A DNA stretch of 64,000 bases from Gracilibacillus sp. YIM 98692 (GTDB lineage: Bacteria > Bacillota > Bacilli > Bacillales > Amphibacillaceae), in the NCBI RefSeq assembly GCF_010993965.1, contig NZ_WIXM01000004.1, forward strand, positions 1 to 64,000, given 5' to 3'. Both the position numbers and the translations under genes were made by a program. Every line of letters begins with the position of its first letter. Position 1 is the stretch's first letter. Shown here piece after piece: positions 8,061-17,164 of the stretch. The notes below the pieces were generated by a model. The model saw nothing but the letters and a program-made list of their open reading frames with translations. It searched no databases and was not told the origin of the DNA.

Positions 8061-9521
8061 TTGAATTTACAAAATATAAAGGAAACATGGTTTGGTAATG
8101 TTCGTGGTGATGTGCTAGCTGGTATAGTTGTAGCATTAGCTCTTATTCCTGAGGCAATTGCATTCTCAATTATAGCTGGTGTAGACCCAATGGTTGGACT
8201 ATACGCATCGTTTTGTATTGCAGTTGTTATCGCGTTAGTAGGTGGAAGACCAGGGATGATATCAGGAGCAACTGGTGCTATGGCCTTGCTCATGATTACA
8301 TTGGTTGCAGATCACGGTCTTCAATATCTATTAGCAGCTACAATTTTAACAGGCATCATACAAATATTATTTGGTGTATTTAAGCTTGCGAGTGTGATGA
8401 AGTTTGTTCCTAGATCTGTAATGGTAGGATTCGTCAATGCCCTTGCTATATTGATTTTCACTTCACAGTTACAACACTTTGAGGGTGAAGGATGGATAAT
8501 GTATGCCCTTGTTGGCTTAACTCTTGCTATCATTTATTTATTTCCAAGAATAACTAAAGCTGTTCCCTCTACTCTTGTTGCTATTATTGTAGTAACAGCT
8601 GTTACGATTTTTGGTAACATCGGTATAAGAACAGTCGGAGATTTAGGTGAATTAACACAACAGTTACCTGTTTTCTTAATTCCATCTATCCCTTTAAACT
8701 TTGAAACGCTGATGATTATTTTCCCTTATTCCTTAGCACTAGCAATTGTAGGTTTACTAGAGTCTCTATTAACATCTAACATTGTTGACGATATGACAGA
8801 TACTGAGAGTGATAAAAACAAAGAAAGTCGCGGTCAAGGTATTGCTAATGTCGTAACAGGTTTCTTTGGTGGTATGGCTGGTTGTGCAATGATTGGTCAA
8901 TCGGTTATCAACGTTAAATCAGGAGGAAATGGTAGATTATCTTCCCTTGTTGCAGGTGTTTTCCTAATGTTTTTAATTATTGTTTTAGGTGGAGTTGTTG
9001 TTCAAATTCCTATGGCAGCATTAGCGGGAGTTATGATTATGGTATCAATTGGTACTTTTGATTGGTCATCTTTAAAAAGTCTTCACAAGGTACCGAGAAC
9101 GGATGCAGCGGTTATGATTGTTACGGTTCTCACAGTGGTTCTAACGCATGATTTATCTAAAGGTGTACTTGCTGGAGTGTTACTAAGTGCGATTTTCTTT
9201 GCTGCTAAAATCTCTAAAGTAAAAGTAACTCAAATTGTTGCTCTAGAAGGCAAGAAGAAAGTATACAAGGTTCATGGTCAGATCTTTTTTGCATCCGTCA
9301 ATGATTTACTTGAGAAATTTAATTTTAACGATTCAATTAAAGAAGTGGAAATTGACTTATCTAGTGCTCACCTTTGGGATGATTCAGCAATTGGAGCATT
9401 AGATAAAATTGAGATGAAATTTGAACAAAATAATATTGAAGTTCATTATTCTGGGTTGAATGAAGAGAGTAAGCATTTGAAAAAACGAATTGGTGGATTA
9501 TCTAAGGCATCAGGTCATTAA
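8061..9521 (+). CDS. SulP-family anion transporter with STAS domain
   Basis: The product has 486 residues. I start it at the TTG at 8061, since GGAGAGG sits eight bases upstream. A GTG at 8052 lies inside that ribosome binding site. The transmembrane domain spans about residues 15-385, with family hallmarks near the start ([37 protein letters not shown]). The C-terminal STAS domain (about 400-475) has [19 protein letters not shown], the loop that in related proteins is phosphorylated. SulP carriers move sulfate, bicarbonate or other anions, often with sodium. A universal stress protein gene follows after 37 bases, and the same pair recurs at 15.7 kb in decayed form. Confidence 0.88.
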   Translation: MNLQNIKETWFGNVRGDVLAGIVVALALIPEAIAFSIIAGVDPMVGLYASFCIAVVIALVGGRPGMISGATGAMALLMITLVADHGLQYLLAATILTGIIQILFGVFKLASVMKFVPRSVMVGFVNALAILIFTSQLQHFEGEGWIMYALVGLTLAIIYLFPRITKAVPSTLVAIIVVTAVTIFGNIGIRTVGDLGELTQQLPVFLIPSIPLNFETLMIIFPYSLALAIVGLLESLLTSNIVDDMTDTESDKNKESRGQGIANVVTGFFGGMAGCAMIGQSVINVKSGGNGRLSSLVAGVFLMFLIIVLGGVVVQIPMAALAGVMIMVSIGTFDWSSLKSLHKVPRTDAAVMIVTVLTVVLTHDLSKGVLAGVLLSAIFFAAKISKVKVTQIVALEGKKKVYKVHGQIFFASVNDLLEKFNFNDSIKEVEIDLSSAHLWDDSAIGALDKIEMKFEQNNIEVHYSGLNEESKHLKKRIGGLSKASGH

Positions 9522-9558
9522 AATAAATAATAATAGTTACTACTATGAGGTGAAGTAC

Positions 9559-9975
9559 TTGTTTAAAAAAATCTTATTGGCAACGGATGGTTCAGAACAC
9601 TCCATTCGTTCCGCAGATCATGCAATAAAGCTTGCAGAAAATTTTAATGGAACAGTTGAAGCTGTTTATGTTGTGGACAGTCAAAAGTCGAAGGAAGATG
9701 TGTTACACAGTGTAGATAAGTATGAAGTAAAACGTGAAAGAAATGAGAAAATAGAAGTAGTGAAAGATTTGCTCGACCAATCCGGTGTAGAGTACAATAC
9801 TAATATTTTACATGGAGAACCAGGACCTACAATTGTTGAGTATGCAAACAAGAATAACTTTGATTGTGTTGTAGTAGGTAGCCGTGGTTTAAACAACTTA
9901 CAAACTATGATATTAGGTAGTGTAAGCCATAAAGTAGCGAAGCGAGTAAATTGTCCAGTTTTAATCGTAAAGTAA
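9559..9975 (+). CDS. Universal stress protein (UspA family)
   Basis: The product has 138 residues. The start is the TTG at 9559 behind GAGGTGAAG, giving the standard opening FKKILLATDGSEHS. The longer open frame overlapping the SulP gene is not needed. The single Usp fold includes the ATP-binding pattern near the end: VVVGSRGLNNLQTMILGSVS then KVAKRVNCPVLIVK (G-2x-G-9x-G-S/T type). This predicts an ATP-binding UspA-type protein. It is probably co-transcribed with the SulP gene and may modulate it or respond to the same stress, which is inference from the repeated pairing. Confidence 0.9.
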   Translation: MFKKILLATDGSEHSIRSADHAIKLAENFNGTVEAVYVVDSQKSKEDVLHSVDKYEVKRERNEKIEVVKDLLDQSGVEYNTNILHGEPGPTIVEYANKNNFDCVVVGSRGLNNLQTMILGSVSHKVAKRVNCPVLIVK

Positions 9976-10031
9976 TTGCGCTCTAGAAATAGTTAAATGT
10001 TTTACTAAAAAGTCTTTGCGTAATTTTAAGA

Positions 10032-10061
10032 AGGATAGGGTTAAGCTACCCTATCCTTTTT
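10032..10061 (+). terminator. Intrinsic terminator after SulP-Usp
   Basis: AAGGATAGGGT, short loop, ACCCTATCCTTTTT. Confidence 0.88.
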
Positions 10062-10095
10062 ACATAAAATAATTTTTCAAAAGGAGGAAAAGGTT

Positions 10096-10518
10096 ATGTC
10101 AGATTCCATTCAACAAGAAATAGAAAAACAAACTAGAGCTTCTGAACATGAATTGCTTGAACAACTCTTAGATCCCAAGGTGCAGGAGTCATTATCAATA
10201 TTAGTCAAAGAGCTTCCTAAATTAACTGAATTACTAACACTTCTCTCTGATTCTTATGACACGGTTAAATCGCTTGCTACTGATGAGGTGCTAAAGAGTG
10301 ACACAGTTGAAGCTATTACAGAAATGATAGAGCCTATTAAGTCTTCTGTGAAAAATGTTGCAGCTACTGCTATTGAAGCAAAAGATGAGGCTGAAGAGAG
10401 TACAGAAGTGATAGGTATTTTTGGACTTCTAAGAATTTTAAAAGATCCAGAAGCACAAAAGCTATTCCGGTTCGTTAATGCTTACCTTAAAGTTGCAGCA
10501 GAACGTAACAATCAATAG
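10096..10518 (+). CDS. yjlC: DUF1641 protein, YjlC-like
   Basis: The product has 140 residues, the same length as B. subtilis YjlC. The ATG start lies behind AAAGGAGGAAAAG. It is an acidic helical protein with the DUF1641 core (KELPKLTELLTLLSDSYDTV, then IEPIKSSVKNVAATAIEAKD) and a C-terminal FGLLRILKDPEAQKLFRF. In B. subtilis yjlC precedes the NADH dehydrogenase gene ndh. The same order is kept here with a 34-base gap, so both are probably one transcript. The biochemical role of DUF1641 proteins is not settled; the association points to type II NADH dehydrogenase function. Confidence 0.82.
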   Translation: MSDSIQQEIEKQTRASEHELLEQLLDPKVQESLSILVKELPKLTELLTLLSDSYDTVKSLATDEVLKSDTVEAITEMIEPIKSSVKNVAATAIEAKDEAEESTEVIGIFGLLRILKDPEAQKLFRFVNAYLKVAAERNNQ

Positions 10519-10552
10519 AGCTCTTTATTTCGAAAAGAATGGAGGAGAAAGT

Positions 10553-11734
10553 ATGTCAAAAAAAATTGTTGTTTTAGGTGGAGGTTATGGAGGACTTCTT
10601 GCTGCTTTATCTGTTCGAGAACATTTAAGTAATGATAAAGCGGAAGTTACATTAGTTAATCAGACACCAACACACCAAATAATAACAGAACTGCATCGTT
10701 TAGCAGCTGGAAATGTTACTGAGCAAGCTGTAGCTATGCCATTAGAAAAACTAACAAAAGGGAAAGAAATTACACTAAGGGTTGCTACAGTAAAGTCTTT
10801 TTCTGTTGATAACAAAGAAGTAGTACTTAGTGATGGTTCTTACCTTACATATGATGCATTAGTAGTTGCTTTAGGTAGTAAGACAGCATATTTTGGTATT
10901 TCAGGTCTTGAAGAAAATAGTCTCGTTTTAAAATCAGCTAAGGAAGCAAATAAAATTAAAAATCATGTGGAAGAGCGCATTCGTGAGTATGCTAATACGA
11001 GACAGCCAGAAGATGCTACAATATTAATTGGTGGTGGAGGATTAACCGGTGTGGAATTAGTTGGGGAACTTGCTGATGAATTACCGACAATGGCCAAAAA
11101 GTATGGTGTTAATCCTACTGAAATAAAACTATTATTAGTAGAAGCCGGTCCTAAGATTCTCGCTATGTTATCAGATGAATTAATTCAGCGAGCTACTGAA
11201 AGTTTAGAGGCTCGAGGAGTTCAATTTTTAACTGGACTCCCTGTAACAAATGTAGAAGGTAATGTTGTAAATTTAAAAGATGGACAACAGATTAAAACAA
11301 ACACTTTTGTTTGGACTGGCGGAGTTCAAGGAAACCCATTAGTAGGGGAATCTGGTCTTGAAGTTAATCGAGGTCGTGCTACAGTTAATCAATATTTACA
11401 GTCTACATCGCATGAAGATGTATTTGTTGCTGGTGATAGTGCTGTCTATTTTAAACTTGGTGATGAAAGACCACAACCGCCAACGGCACAAATTGCTTGG
11501 CAAATGGGAGAATTAATAGGACATAATTTATATGCATACCTTGAGGGGAAAGATTTTGAAAAATTCAGCCTTATAAATTCAGGAACTCTTGCAAGTCTTG
11601 GAAGAAAGGATGCAGTTGCGACTGTTGGGGCCAATGGTACCCAATTAAAAGGAACGCCAGCCTCTTTGATGAAAGAAGCAAGTAATGTAAGGTACTTATC
11701 ACATATTAAAGGGTTATTTAGTTTGGCCTATTAA
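10553..11734 (+). CDS. ndh: Type II NADH:quinone dehydrogenase
   Basis: The product has 393 residues from the ATG at 10553, behind TGGAGGAGAAAG. The upstream in-frame extension lies inside yjlC and is rejected. FAD-binding GGGYGG is at residues 9-14. The second dinucleotide fold begins ILIGGGGLTGVELVGELA (about 156-173), binding NADH. VFVAGDS near residue 285 is the second FAD contact. The C-terminal NVRYLSHIKGLFSL resembles the amphipathic membrane-attachment helix of NDH-2. The enzyme feeds electrons from NADH to menaquinone without pumping protons. It is paired with yjlC and ends at a bidirectional terminator shared with helD. Confidence 0.85.
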   Translation: MSKKIVVLGGGYGGLLAALSVREHLSNDKAEVTLVNQTPTHQIITELHRLAAGNVTEQAVAMPLEKLTKGKEITLRVATVKSFSVDNKEVVLSDGSYLTYDALVVALGSKTAYFGISGLEENSLVLKSAKEANKIKNHVEERIREYANTRQPEDATILIGGGGLTGVELVGELADELPTMAKKYGVNPTEIKLLLVEAGPKILAMLSDELIQRATESLEARGVQFLTGLPVTNVEGNVVNLKDGQQIKTNTFVWTGGVQGNPLVGESGLEVNRGRATVNQYLQSTSHEDVFVAGDSAVYFKLGDERPQPPTAQIAWQMGELIGHNLYAYLEGKDFEKFSLINSGTLASLGRKDAVATVGANGTQLKGTPASLMKEASNVRYLSHIKGLFSLAY

Positions 11735-11748
11735 ATATATATTGTTTA

Positions 11749-11791
11749 TTAAAAAGGAGTAAATTCCAATTTGGTATTTACTCCTTTTTAA
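11749..11791. terminator. Bidirectional terminator between ndh and helD
   Basis: AAAAAGGAGTAAATTCC pairs with GGTATTTACTCCTTTTTA. A-run and T-run on both sides let it serve both converging genes. Confidence 0.85.
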
Positions 11792-11805
11792 TCATTTAGA
11801 TGAAT

Positions 11806-14097
11806 TTACTTCAAAGATTTAACCTTTAAATCCGTTTCGTTTAACTGAAAACCCTTAAGGTTGTTTCCGATTAAATCAAGACAATGCATCCCTCTGGTCA
11901 TTGCAACATATAACAATTTTAATTCTGTTTCATTATTTTCAAATTCCTCATCAAAAGAAACGATTGTTACAGCATCGAATTCCAGTCCTTTTGCTAAATA
12001 AGATGGAACAATAATCACATTTTTTTCTATTTCATCATTTTCTTTAAGATACTGTACTTCCACCCCGGTGCGTTTTTTTAACCCTTTATAAATCCATTTA
12101 CATTCTTTTTCTGTCTTACCTAAAACCGCTATGGAAGAGTAACCTTGATTCTGGTACGACTCTATTTTCTGTATTAGTTGCTCACAAGTTTCTTCTTTTG
12201 TATTTGTTTGAGTGAAAGTTGGAGTTTCTCCATGACGAACTACTGGTTCTGCAGTTGGTAATTTATTATTAAGTTTTTCTAGTAAGCCATTTGCTAGGTT
12301 CATTATTTCAATCGTTGTCCTATAGCTTTTTTGAAGAGTTAAATAGTTTGCTTTAGGAAGGGCAGATTTTATAATGGTTTTCCAGTTATTCGTACCACGG
12401 TAGGCATGAATTCCTTGAGATAAATCCCCTAAAATTGTAAAAAGTTGTGTTCCTGTAGCCTTACTTAAAGCTCTTATTTGAAAAAGGCTATAGTCTTGCC
12501 CCTCATCTATTACGATATATTTCATTTTTAAATTGTCTTCAATACCGTAAATGTATGACTGGAGATAAAGTAAAGCTGCTAAGTCTTCTACTTCATACAT
12601 GTTTTGGCTAAGTAGTTCAGTAGAGTGCTGTATGATTGAATTAACATCATGATCAGTAAGGTCTTCACCCGCATATTTTTTTAATAACTTTTCATCGGTT
12701 AAGAGAGCTTTATAATAGTCAGTAGCCTTTTTCTTCGGAAACAATTTAATATAGTCGTTCACAATACGATTGGTTTGATTTTTGACTTCTTTTGATCGAA
12801 TTTCTTTATTGTCTATTAACTTGGCTGCTTTCTTTCGTCTTGTTTCTGGGTCCTTATATTTATAAACAATTCGATCATATTTTTCTTCAAATTGTTCCTC
12901 GATCTTTTCTAAAATATCTTTTTTTCTTTTTTTGAAATTATCCTTTAATAATTGATTTATTTTTTCCTTTCTTTTATTAAATGGTAAATAATTATAATCC
13001 TTAATAAATAATTTTTTTATTTTCTTTGAACTATAGAAGCGAAATTTGCCGATAAAAAGTTCTTGGTCGGGAACGTAGTGATTTCGGATATCCTTTAAAT
13101 ACCTTTTTAATATGGTTTCAAACAGTTTGGATCCTTTAAACGTTGAAATCCATTGAATGGTCTTTTTGTTTTCTGTGTTAGGGTCTATCAATTGTTTTAG
13201 CTTTTTATCCGAATCTGCTATCTTCAATTTCTTACCTAAACAAGCGATAACATAGTCAACAAATGTTGTCTGGTTAATTCTCTCAACACCTAATTCTGGT
13301 AAAGATTCAGAAATATAATTTATAAACATTTTGTTTGGAGCTAGGATCATCAGTTGTTCCGGTGAAATTTTATCTGTATAGTTATAAATAAAATAAGATA
13401 GTCGATGCAGAGCGATGGTGGTTTTACCACTTCCTGCTACACCTTGAACAATTATGGGCTTTTGTAAATTTGCGCGGATAACTTGGTTTTGCTCTTCTTG
13501 AATGGTAGCAACTATATCATTTAGTCGATTATCTGCTTTCTCGGAAAGAGACTTTTGTAATAGCTCATCTCTTGTTGTAATATCAATGTCTCTTATTTCA
13601 TTCAAGGCTCCTTCCTCGATTATGTATTGTCGTTTTAGGTCTAGACTTCCGCTATGCTCACCATCTTCAGCTTGGTAAGACACCTCTCCGAGTCTACCTT
13701 CATAATAAATATTAGCAACAGGAGATCTCCAGTCAACAATGATTGGCTCCTGGTTATCTTTACGATAAAGAGATACTTTTCCAATATAATATTTTTCCGT
13801 ATGATTGGTTCCATACCGTGTAAAATCAACCCTACCAAAATACGGTTTATCTTTTACTTTTTCTAAATTTCTTCTATCCCCCTGAACCATTTCTAATAGT
13901 CGCGCATTCGTTAGAATATTAATATAACTTAAACTACTATCTAAATAATCTAAATTAACAAATGCATCCTTAATGTTATCTTGGTAGCTCGCTTGGGATA
14001 ATTCAGCTACTTCCAGAATCGATTGTATATAATCCTTTGTGTATTCTAATCGTTCTTTTTCGTCAAGATAGTCTGGGTGATTATTTGGTGAATTCAA
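11806..14097 (-). CDS. helD: HelD, RNA polymerase recycling helicase-like ATPase
   Basis: The product has 763 residues from a TTG start behind GAGAGGAGTAAC. It is UvrD/Rep-like. The N-terminal coiled-coil arm (about 1-80) is followed by the DWRSPVANIYYEGRLGEV region. Walker A is GVAGSGKTTIALHRLSY (about residue 220). A long charged insertion lies in the middle. The Walker B/motif II stretch is YIVIDEGQDYSLFQ, and motif VI is LYVAMTRGMHCLDLIG. HelD binds core RNA polymerase and uses ATP to release stalled enzyme and nucleic acid. Length and all motifs fit an intact protein. It is transcribed alone. An extra copy on an accessory element would be notable. Confidence 0.9.
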   Translation of the reverse strand: MNSPNNHPDYLDEKERLEYTKDYIQSILEVAELSQASYQDNIKDAFVNLDYLDSSLSYINILTNARLLEMVQGDRRNLEKVKDKPYFGRVDFTRYGTNHTEKYYIGKVSLYRKDNQEPIIVDWRSPVANIYYEGRLGEVSYQAEDGEHSGSLDLKRQYIIEEGALNEIRDIDITTRDELLQKSLSEKADNRLNDIVATIQEEQNQVIRANLQKPIIVQGVAGSGKTTIALHRLSYFIYNYTDKISPEQLMILAPNKMFINYISESLPELGVERINQTTFVDYVIACLGKKLKIADSDKKLKQLIDPNTENKKTIQWISTFKGSKLFETILKRYLKDIRNHYVPDQELFIGKFRFYSSKKIKKLFIKDYNYLPFNKRKEKINQLLKDNFKKRKKDILEKIEEQFEEKYDRIVYKYKDPETRRKKAAKLIDNKEIRSKEVKNQTNRIVNDYIKLFPKKKATDYYKALLTDEKLLKKYAGEDLTDHDVNSIIQHSTELLSQNMYEVEDLAALLYLQSYIYGIEDNLKMKYIVIDEGQDYSLFQIRALSKATGTQLFTILGDLSQGIHAYRGTNNWKTIIKSALPKANYLTLQKSYRTTIEIMNLANGLLEKLNNKLPTAEPVVRHGETPTFTQTNTKEETCEQLIQKIESYQNQGYSSIAVLGKTEKECKWIYKGLKKRTGVEVQYLKENDEIEKNVIIVPSYLAKGLEFDAVTIVSFDEEFENNETELKLLYVAMTRGMHCLDLIGNNLKGFQLNETDLKVKSLK

Positions 14098-14219
14098 AAA
14101 TGTTACTCCTCTCTTTTTTATTCCCTATAAGGTGAAAAATTTGATTAATGATTAACATTCAACTGTATTTAGTATAATTAATTATAATATACTATAAATA
14201 GATTAAATATTCACTTATA

Positions 14220-14260
14220 TGGTATAATTAATTTGTATTTAAATAAAAGAGGTGGATTCA
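14220..14260 (+). promoter_or_regulatory. Probable promoter for the HTH-methyltransferase pair
   Basis: TATGGTATAATTAATTTG contains a TATAAT -10 at 14223-14228. The ribosome binding site AGAGGTGG follows at 14248-14255, ahead of the GTG start at 14261. The -35 is not clear. Confidence 0.45.
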
Positions 14261-14458
14261 GTGCATAAAGACATAGAAATTTTGACGATTGCACAAATTC
14301 CTGAATATCTACAAGTCAACGAAGTTACTATATATAAATATGTTAAAGAAGGAACCTTACCAGCGTTTAAGATTGCTAGACAATGGCGGATTAAAAGAGA
14401 AGACTTATATCAATTTATCGAGCATCAAAAGAGTGCTAAATTTATGAATAAGCGGTGA
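14261..14458 (+). CDS. Excisionase-family helix-turn-helix protein (second copy)
   Basis: The product has 65 residues. The GTG at 14261 is preferred over the GTG at 14252, which lies within the ribosome binding site AGAGGTGG. Same fold as the protein at 7489-7671: LTIAQIPEYLQVNEVTIYKY then EGTLPAFKIARQWRIKREDL. The stop codon overlaps the start of the methyltransferase gene by four bases (GTGA), so the two are translationally coupled and probably function together, perhaps with the HTH protein as an autoregulator. Confidence 0.85.
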   Translation: MHKDIEILTIAQIPEYLQVNEVTIYKYVKEGTLPAFKIARQWRIKREDLYQFIEHQKSAKFMNKR

Positions 14459-15081
14459 ATAAAGTGCTAAAGGATACAGGAGAAAGAGTTATACCAGAGA
14501 AAATGAAAATAACAAATGAGTTGTTAATAGAACATATTGCAAGGTACCATTTTGCGGTCAATTATGCCAATGGTAGAGTGTTAGATTTTGCGAGTGGATC
14601 GGGGTACGGTACTCATATAACTGCAAAGAAGTGTAAAAAAAGAGTTAGTGAGGTAATTGGCGTAGACATTGATTTAGAGGTCGTTGAATATGCTCGGAAG
14701 ACATACTATCACCCTCTTACCACCTATCTCCAAGAAGATGTAACAGATCCGAATTTACCAAAAAAATTAGGTCAATTTGATACAATTTTAAGCTTTGAAA
14801 CAATAGAGCATGTGGAAGAAGAAGAGCAATTTTTATCAAATATATATAATCTGTTAAAGCCTGGAGGTAAGTTAGTATTATCCACTCCATTTGGACAAGG
14901 GCGGGGAAAACCATGTGGGTCACCTTTTCATGTCCATCAGTTAACAGAAGAAGAGTTTAATAATTTATTCAATGAATATTCAGAGACTCATTTTTACTAC
15001 CAAAAAGGTGCTTTAATAGAACCTGCGGGGGTAGAGACAAATGGCAATAAACCACTTGGACTCGTAGTTTGCCAAAAATAA
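14455..15081 (+). CDS. Class I SAM-dependent methyltransferase
   Basis: The product has 208 residues, from a GTG start overlapping the upstream stop. Motif I is VLDFASGSGYGTHITAK (about 43-59). VIGVDIDLEVVEYA is the acidic loop binding the ribose. TILSFETIEHVEEEEQFLSN (about 107-126) and LLKPGGKLVLSTPF complete a small-molecule-type Rossmann methyltransferase (Methyltransf_11 group). The opening DTGERVIPEKM recurs in related proteins of sugar or lipid modification clusters. No substrate can be assigned, and the neighbours give no pathway. Confidence 0.82.
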   Translation: MNKVLKDTGERVIPEKMKITNELLIEHIARYHFAVNYANGRVLDFASGSGYGTHITAKKCKKRVSEVIGVDIDLEVVEYARKTYYHPLTTYLQEDVTDPNLPKKLGQFDTILSFETIEHVEEEEQFLSNIYNLLKPGGKLVLSTPFGQGRGKPCGSPFHVHQLTEEEFNNLFNEYSETHFYYQKGALIEPAGVETNGNKPLGLVVCQK

Positions 15082-15108
15082 TAAAACAGTAAAGGGATTG
15101 GGTTATCG

Positions 15109-15258
15109 GTGAAGTTATATACAATCTGTAAACGATGCAGTGGCGAAGGTAAAATTAAAAGGAAATTTTTAATGTTACATTATAAGTCAAAATGTCCAGA
15201 TTGTAAGGGTAAGGGAAGCGTGAGGAATTATTATGAGTATATAAATAAATATAAATGA
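15109..15258 (+). CDS. Mini zinc-ribbon protein with two DnaJ-type CxxC motifs
   Basis: The product has 49 residues, from a GTG start with AAAGGGATTGGG upstream. It has two motifs, CKRCSGEGK (about 7-15) and CPDCKGKGS (about 29-37), matching the CxxCxGxG zinc repeats of the DnaJ cysteine-rich domain without any J domain. It probably binds one zinc. It follows the methyltransferase by 27 bases and could be in the same operon. Such mini-ribbons are common in Bacillaceae but uncharacterised. Confidence 0.65.
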   Translation: MKLYTICKRCSGEGKIKRKFLMLHYKSKCPDCKGKGSVRNYYEYINKYK

Positions 15259-15298
15259 TTGTATTTTAAAATTGATACGCTCCCAAATATTTTTCTTC

Positions 15299-15331
15299 CC
15301 GAAAAGGTCACTTATAAGAGTGATCTTTTCA
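15299..15331 (+). terminator. Terminator after the HTH-methyltransferase operon
   Basis: GAAAAGGTCACT, loop, AGTGATCTTTTC. Confidence 0.75.
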
Positions 15332-15405
15332 TACATATTAATGTCGCATTATCGAACGGGTTTGGGGTTGGTAGTTACAATACTTTGTTAGGAAATATAG
15401 ATAGT

Positions 15406-15437
15406 TAAAGGGGACAAGGAGACTTGTCCCTTTTTCT
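15406..15437 (+). terminator. Second intrinsic terminator
   Basis: AAAGGGGACAAG, loop GAGA, CTTGTCCCTTTTTC. No gene lies between it and the previous terminator, so it probably belongs to a lost gene. Confidence 0.8.
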
Positions 15438-15680
15438 GTTCTAAAAGAATTAATTTTTAATTAATTATAATTAGTTATAGAATATGATATTTTGTTGTAT
15501 TCAATTATAAAATATAATAAAATTTAAATACCTCCTAATTTTCTCTTTGTAGAATTCACTCGTAGATGTGGTCTACTTCTCTATACTTTTATATAGAATA
15601 GATAGTAGCCATTAATTTACAGTATTCTTCCTTTCCATTTAGAGAAAATAATACTAAATGTGAAGGGAGGATGATTTTAA

Positions 15681-16727
15681 TTGAATCAACTAACTTATGG
15701 ACATACGTGGTTCGGTAATATTAAAGGGGATATATTATCTGGATTAGTAGTAGCGCTCGCCTTGATACCAGAAGCAATTGCCTTTTCAATTATTGCCGGT
15801 GTCGATCCTATGGTCGGTTTGTATGCATCTTTTATGATAGCTGTAACAATTGCATTTGTAGGTGGACGACCTGGAATGATTTCAGGAGCTACTGGGGCCA
15901 TGGCGTTATTGTTTATAGATTTAGTAGCAGGGTACGGTCTAGAATATTTATTAGCAGCATCAATATTAACCGGAATTATTCAAATTCTGTTTGGTATATT
16001 TAAACTTGCTAGGTACATGAAATTCATCCCTCGTTCAGTAATGGTAGGGTTTGTAAACGCATTAGCTATAATGATCTTTACATCTCAACTGCAACACTTT
16101 GAAGGGGAAACATGGAATATGTATGTGTTAGTCGCGATAACGTTAGCGATTATTTACTTATTCCCTTATGTATCTAAGACGATTCCAGCTACTTTAGTTG
16201 CAATTGTCGTACATAGTAGTACAAATTCCAATGGCGGCGTTAGCTGGAGTTATGATAATGGTTGCAATTAGTACATTTGATTGGAATTCATTACGGACAA
16301 TACTCTTAGTTCCGAAAAGTGATGCAGTTGTTATGGTTGTAACCGTGTTATCAGTAGTTTTAACACACAACCTAGCAATAGGTGTTTTTACTGGAATACT
16401 TTTAAGCTCAATCTTTTTTATTTCAAAAATTTCACACGTACGATTAGAAACGTCAATAAATGGAAATAAACGGTTTTATAAGATTAAAGGTGAACTTTTT
16501 TTGCATCTGTAACAGAGCTTCTAACTAAGTTTGATTATGAAGAAGAAGTCAAAGAGATAGAAATTAATCTAAGCCTTTCTCACATTTGGGATGATTCCGG
16601 AGTTGTTGCAGTTGAAAAAATTGTCTCCAAGTTCGAGGAGAATGGAAAACATGTAGAAGTAACAGGTATGAATGAGGATAGTACTGAGTTGATTAGGAAA
16701 TTAGCAAATAAATTGGGATCACATTAA
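15681..16727 (+). pseudogene. Decayed second SulP transporter gene
   Basis: Closely related to the intact gene at 8061-9521. The N-terminal 176 codons (TTG start at 15681) are intact up to about 16210 and share [12 protein letters not shown] and [17 protein letters not shown]. The frame then joins, out of phase, to the part encoding [20 protein letters not shown]. By comparison with the intact copy, about 400 bases (some 135 codons covering the middle helices) are deleted. A second frameshift in the T7 run near 16497-16503 separates the STAS domain (SLSHIWDDSGVVAVEKIV), which ends at TAA 16725-16727. The protein cannot be functional. Confidence 0.88.
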
Positions 16728-16744
16728 CAAAGGGAGGTAACACC

Positions 16745-17164
16745 ATGTATCAAAAAATTTTACTTGCCACAGATGGTTCAGAACACTCAAAAAGGGCTGC
16801 GGAAAATGCATTTCATATTGCACAGTGTAGTTCAGGGTCTCAACTTGAGGTTGTATATGTAGTAGGTGCCGATAAGGCGAAATCAGATGTACTGAATAAC
16901 TGGAATTCTGTAGACTTAAATGATTCACGAAAAGAGCAACTAGGTGAAGCAGAGCGGCTATCTAAGGAAACTGGAATTGATTATCAAGTTAAAGTTTTAC
17001 ATGGTGATCCTGGTCCTTCTATTGTAGACTATGCGAATAAAAATAACTTTGATGTTGTTATTCTTGGTAGTCGTGGCCTTAATGGATTACAAGAATTTGT
17101 ATTAGGAAGTGTTAGTCATAAGGTTGCGAAACGGGCTAACTGTCCTGTGCTTATTGTGAAATAA
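16745..17164 (+). CDS. Universal stress protein (UspA family), second copy
   Basis: The product has 139 residues, from an ATG start behind AGGGAGGTAAC. It opens YQKILLATDGSEHSKRAAEN and ends VVILGSRGLNGLQEFVLGSV then KRANCPVLIVK, keeping the ATP-binding glycines and serine. It is clearly paralogous to the protein at 9559-9975. It sits 17 bases behind the dead SulP gene and remains intact, so it may still be expressed from the old operon promoter or act without its partner. Confidence 0.9.
   Translation: MYQKILLATDGSEHSKRAAENAFHIAQCSSGSQLEVVYVVGADKAKSDVLNNWNSVDLNDSRKEQLGEAERLSKETGIDYQVKVLHGDPGPSIVDYANKNNFDVVILGSRGLNGLQEFVLGSVSHKVAKRANCPVLIVK

Noticed and set aside
9490-9558. Upstream extension of the Usp frame into the SulP gene
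   Set aside because: The TTG at 9559 has a good ribosome binding site and gives the standard family N-terminus.
10478-10552. Upstream extension of ndh into yjlC
   Set aside because: The ATG at 10553 has GGAGGAG directly upstream and leads straight into the FAD-binding motif.
14222-14260. GTG at 14252 as start of the HTH gene
   Set aside because: It lies within the ribosome binding site AGAGGTGG of the GTG at 14261.
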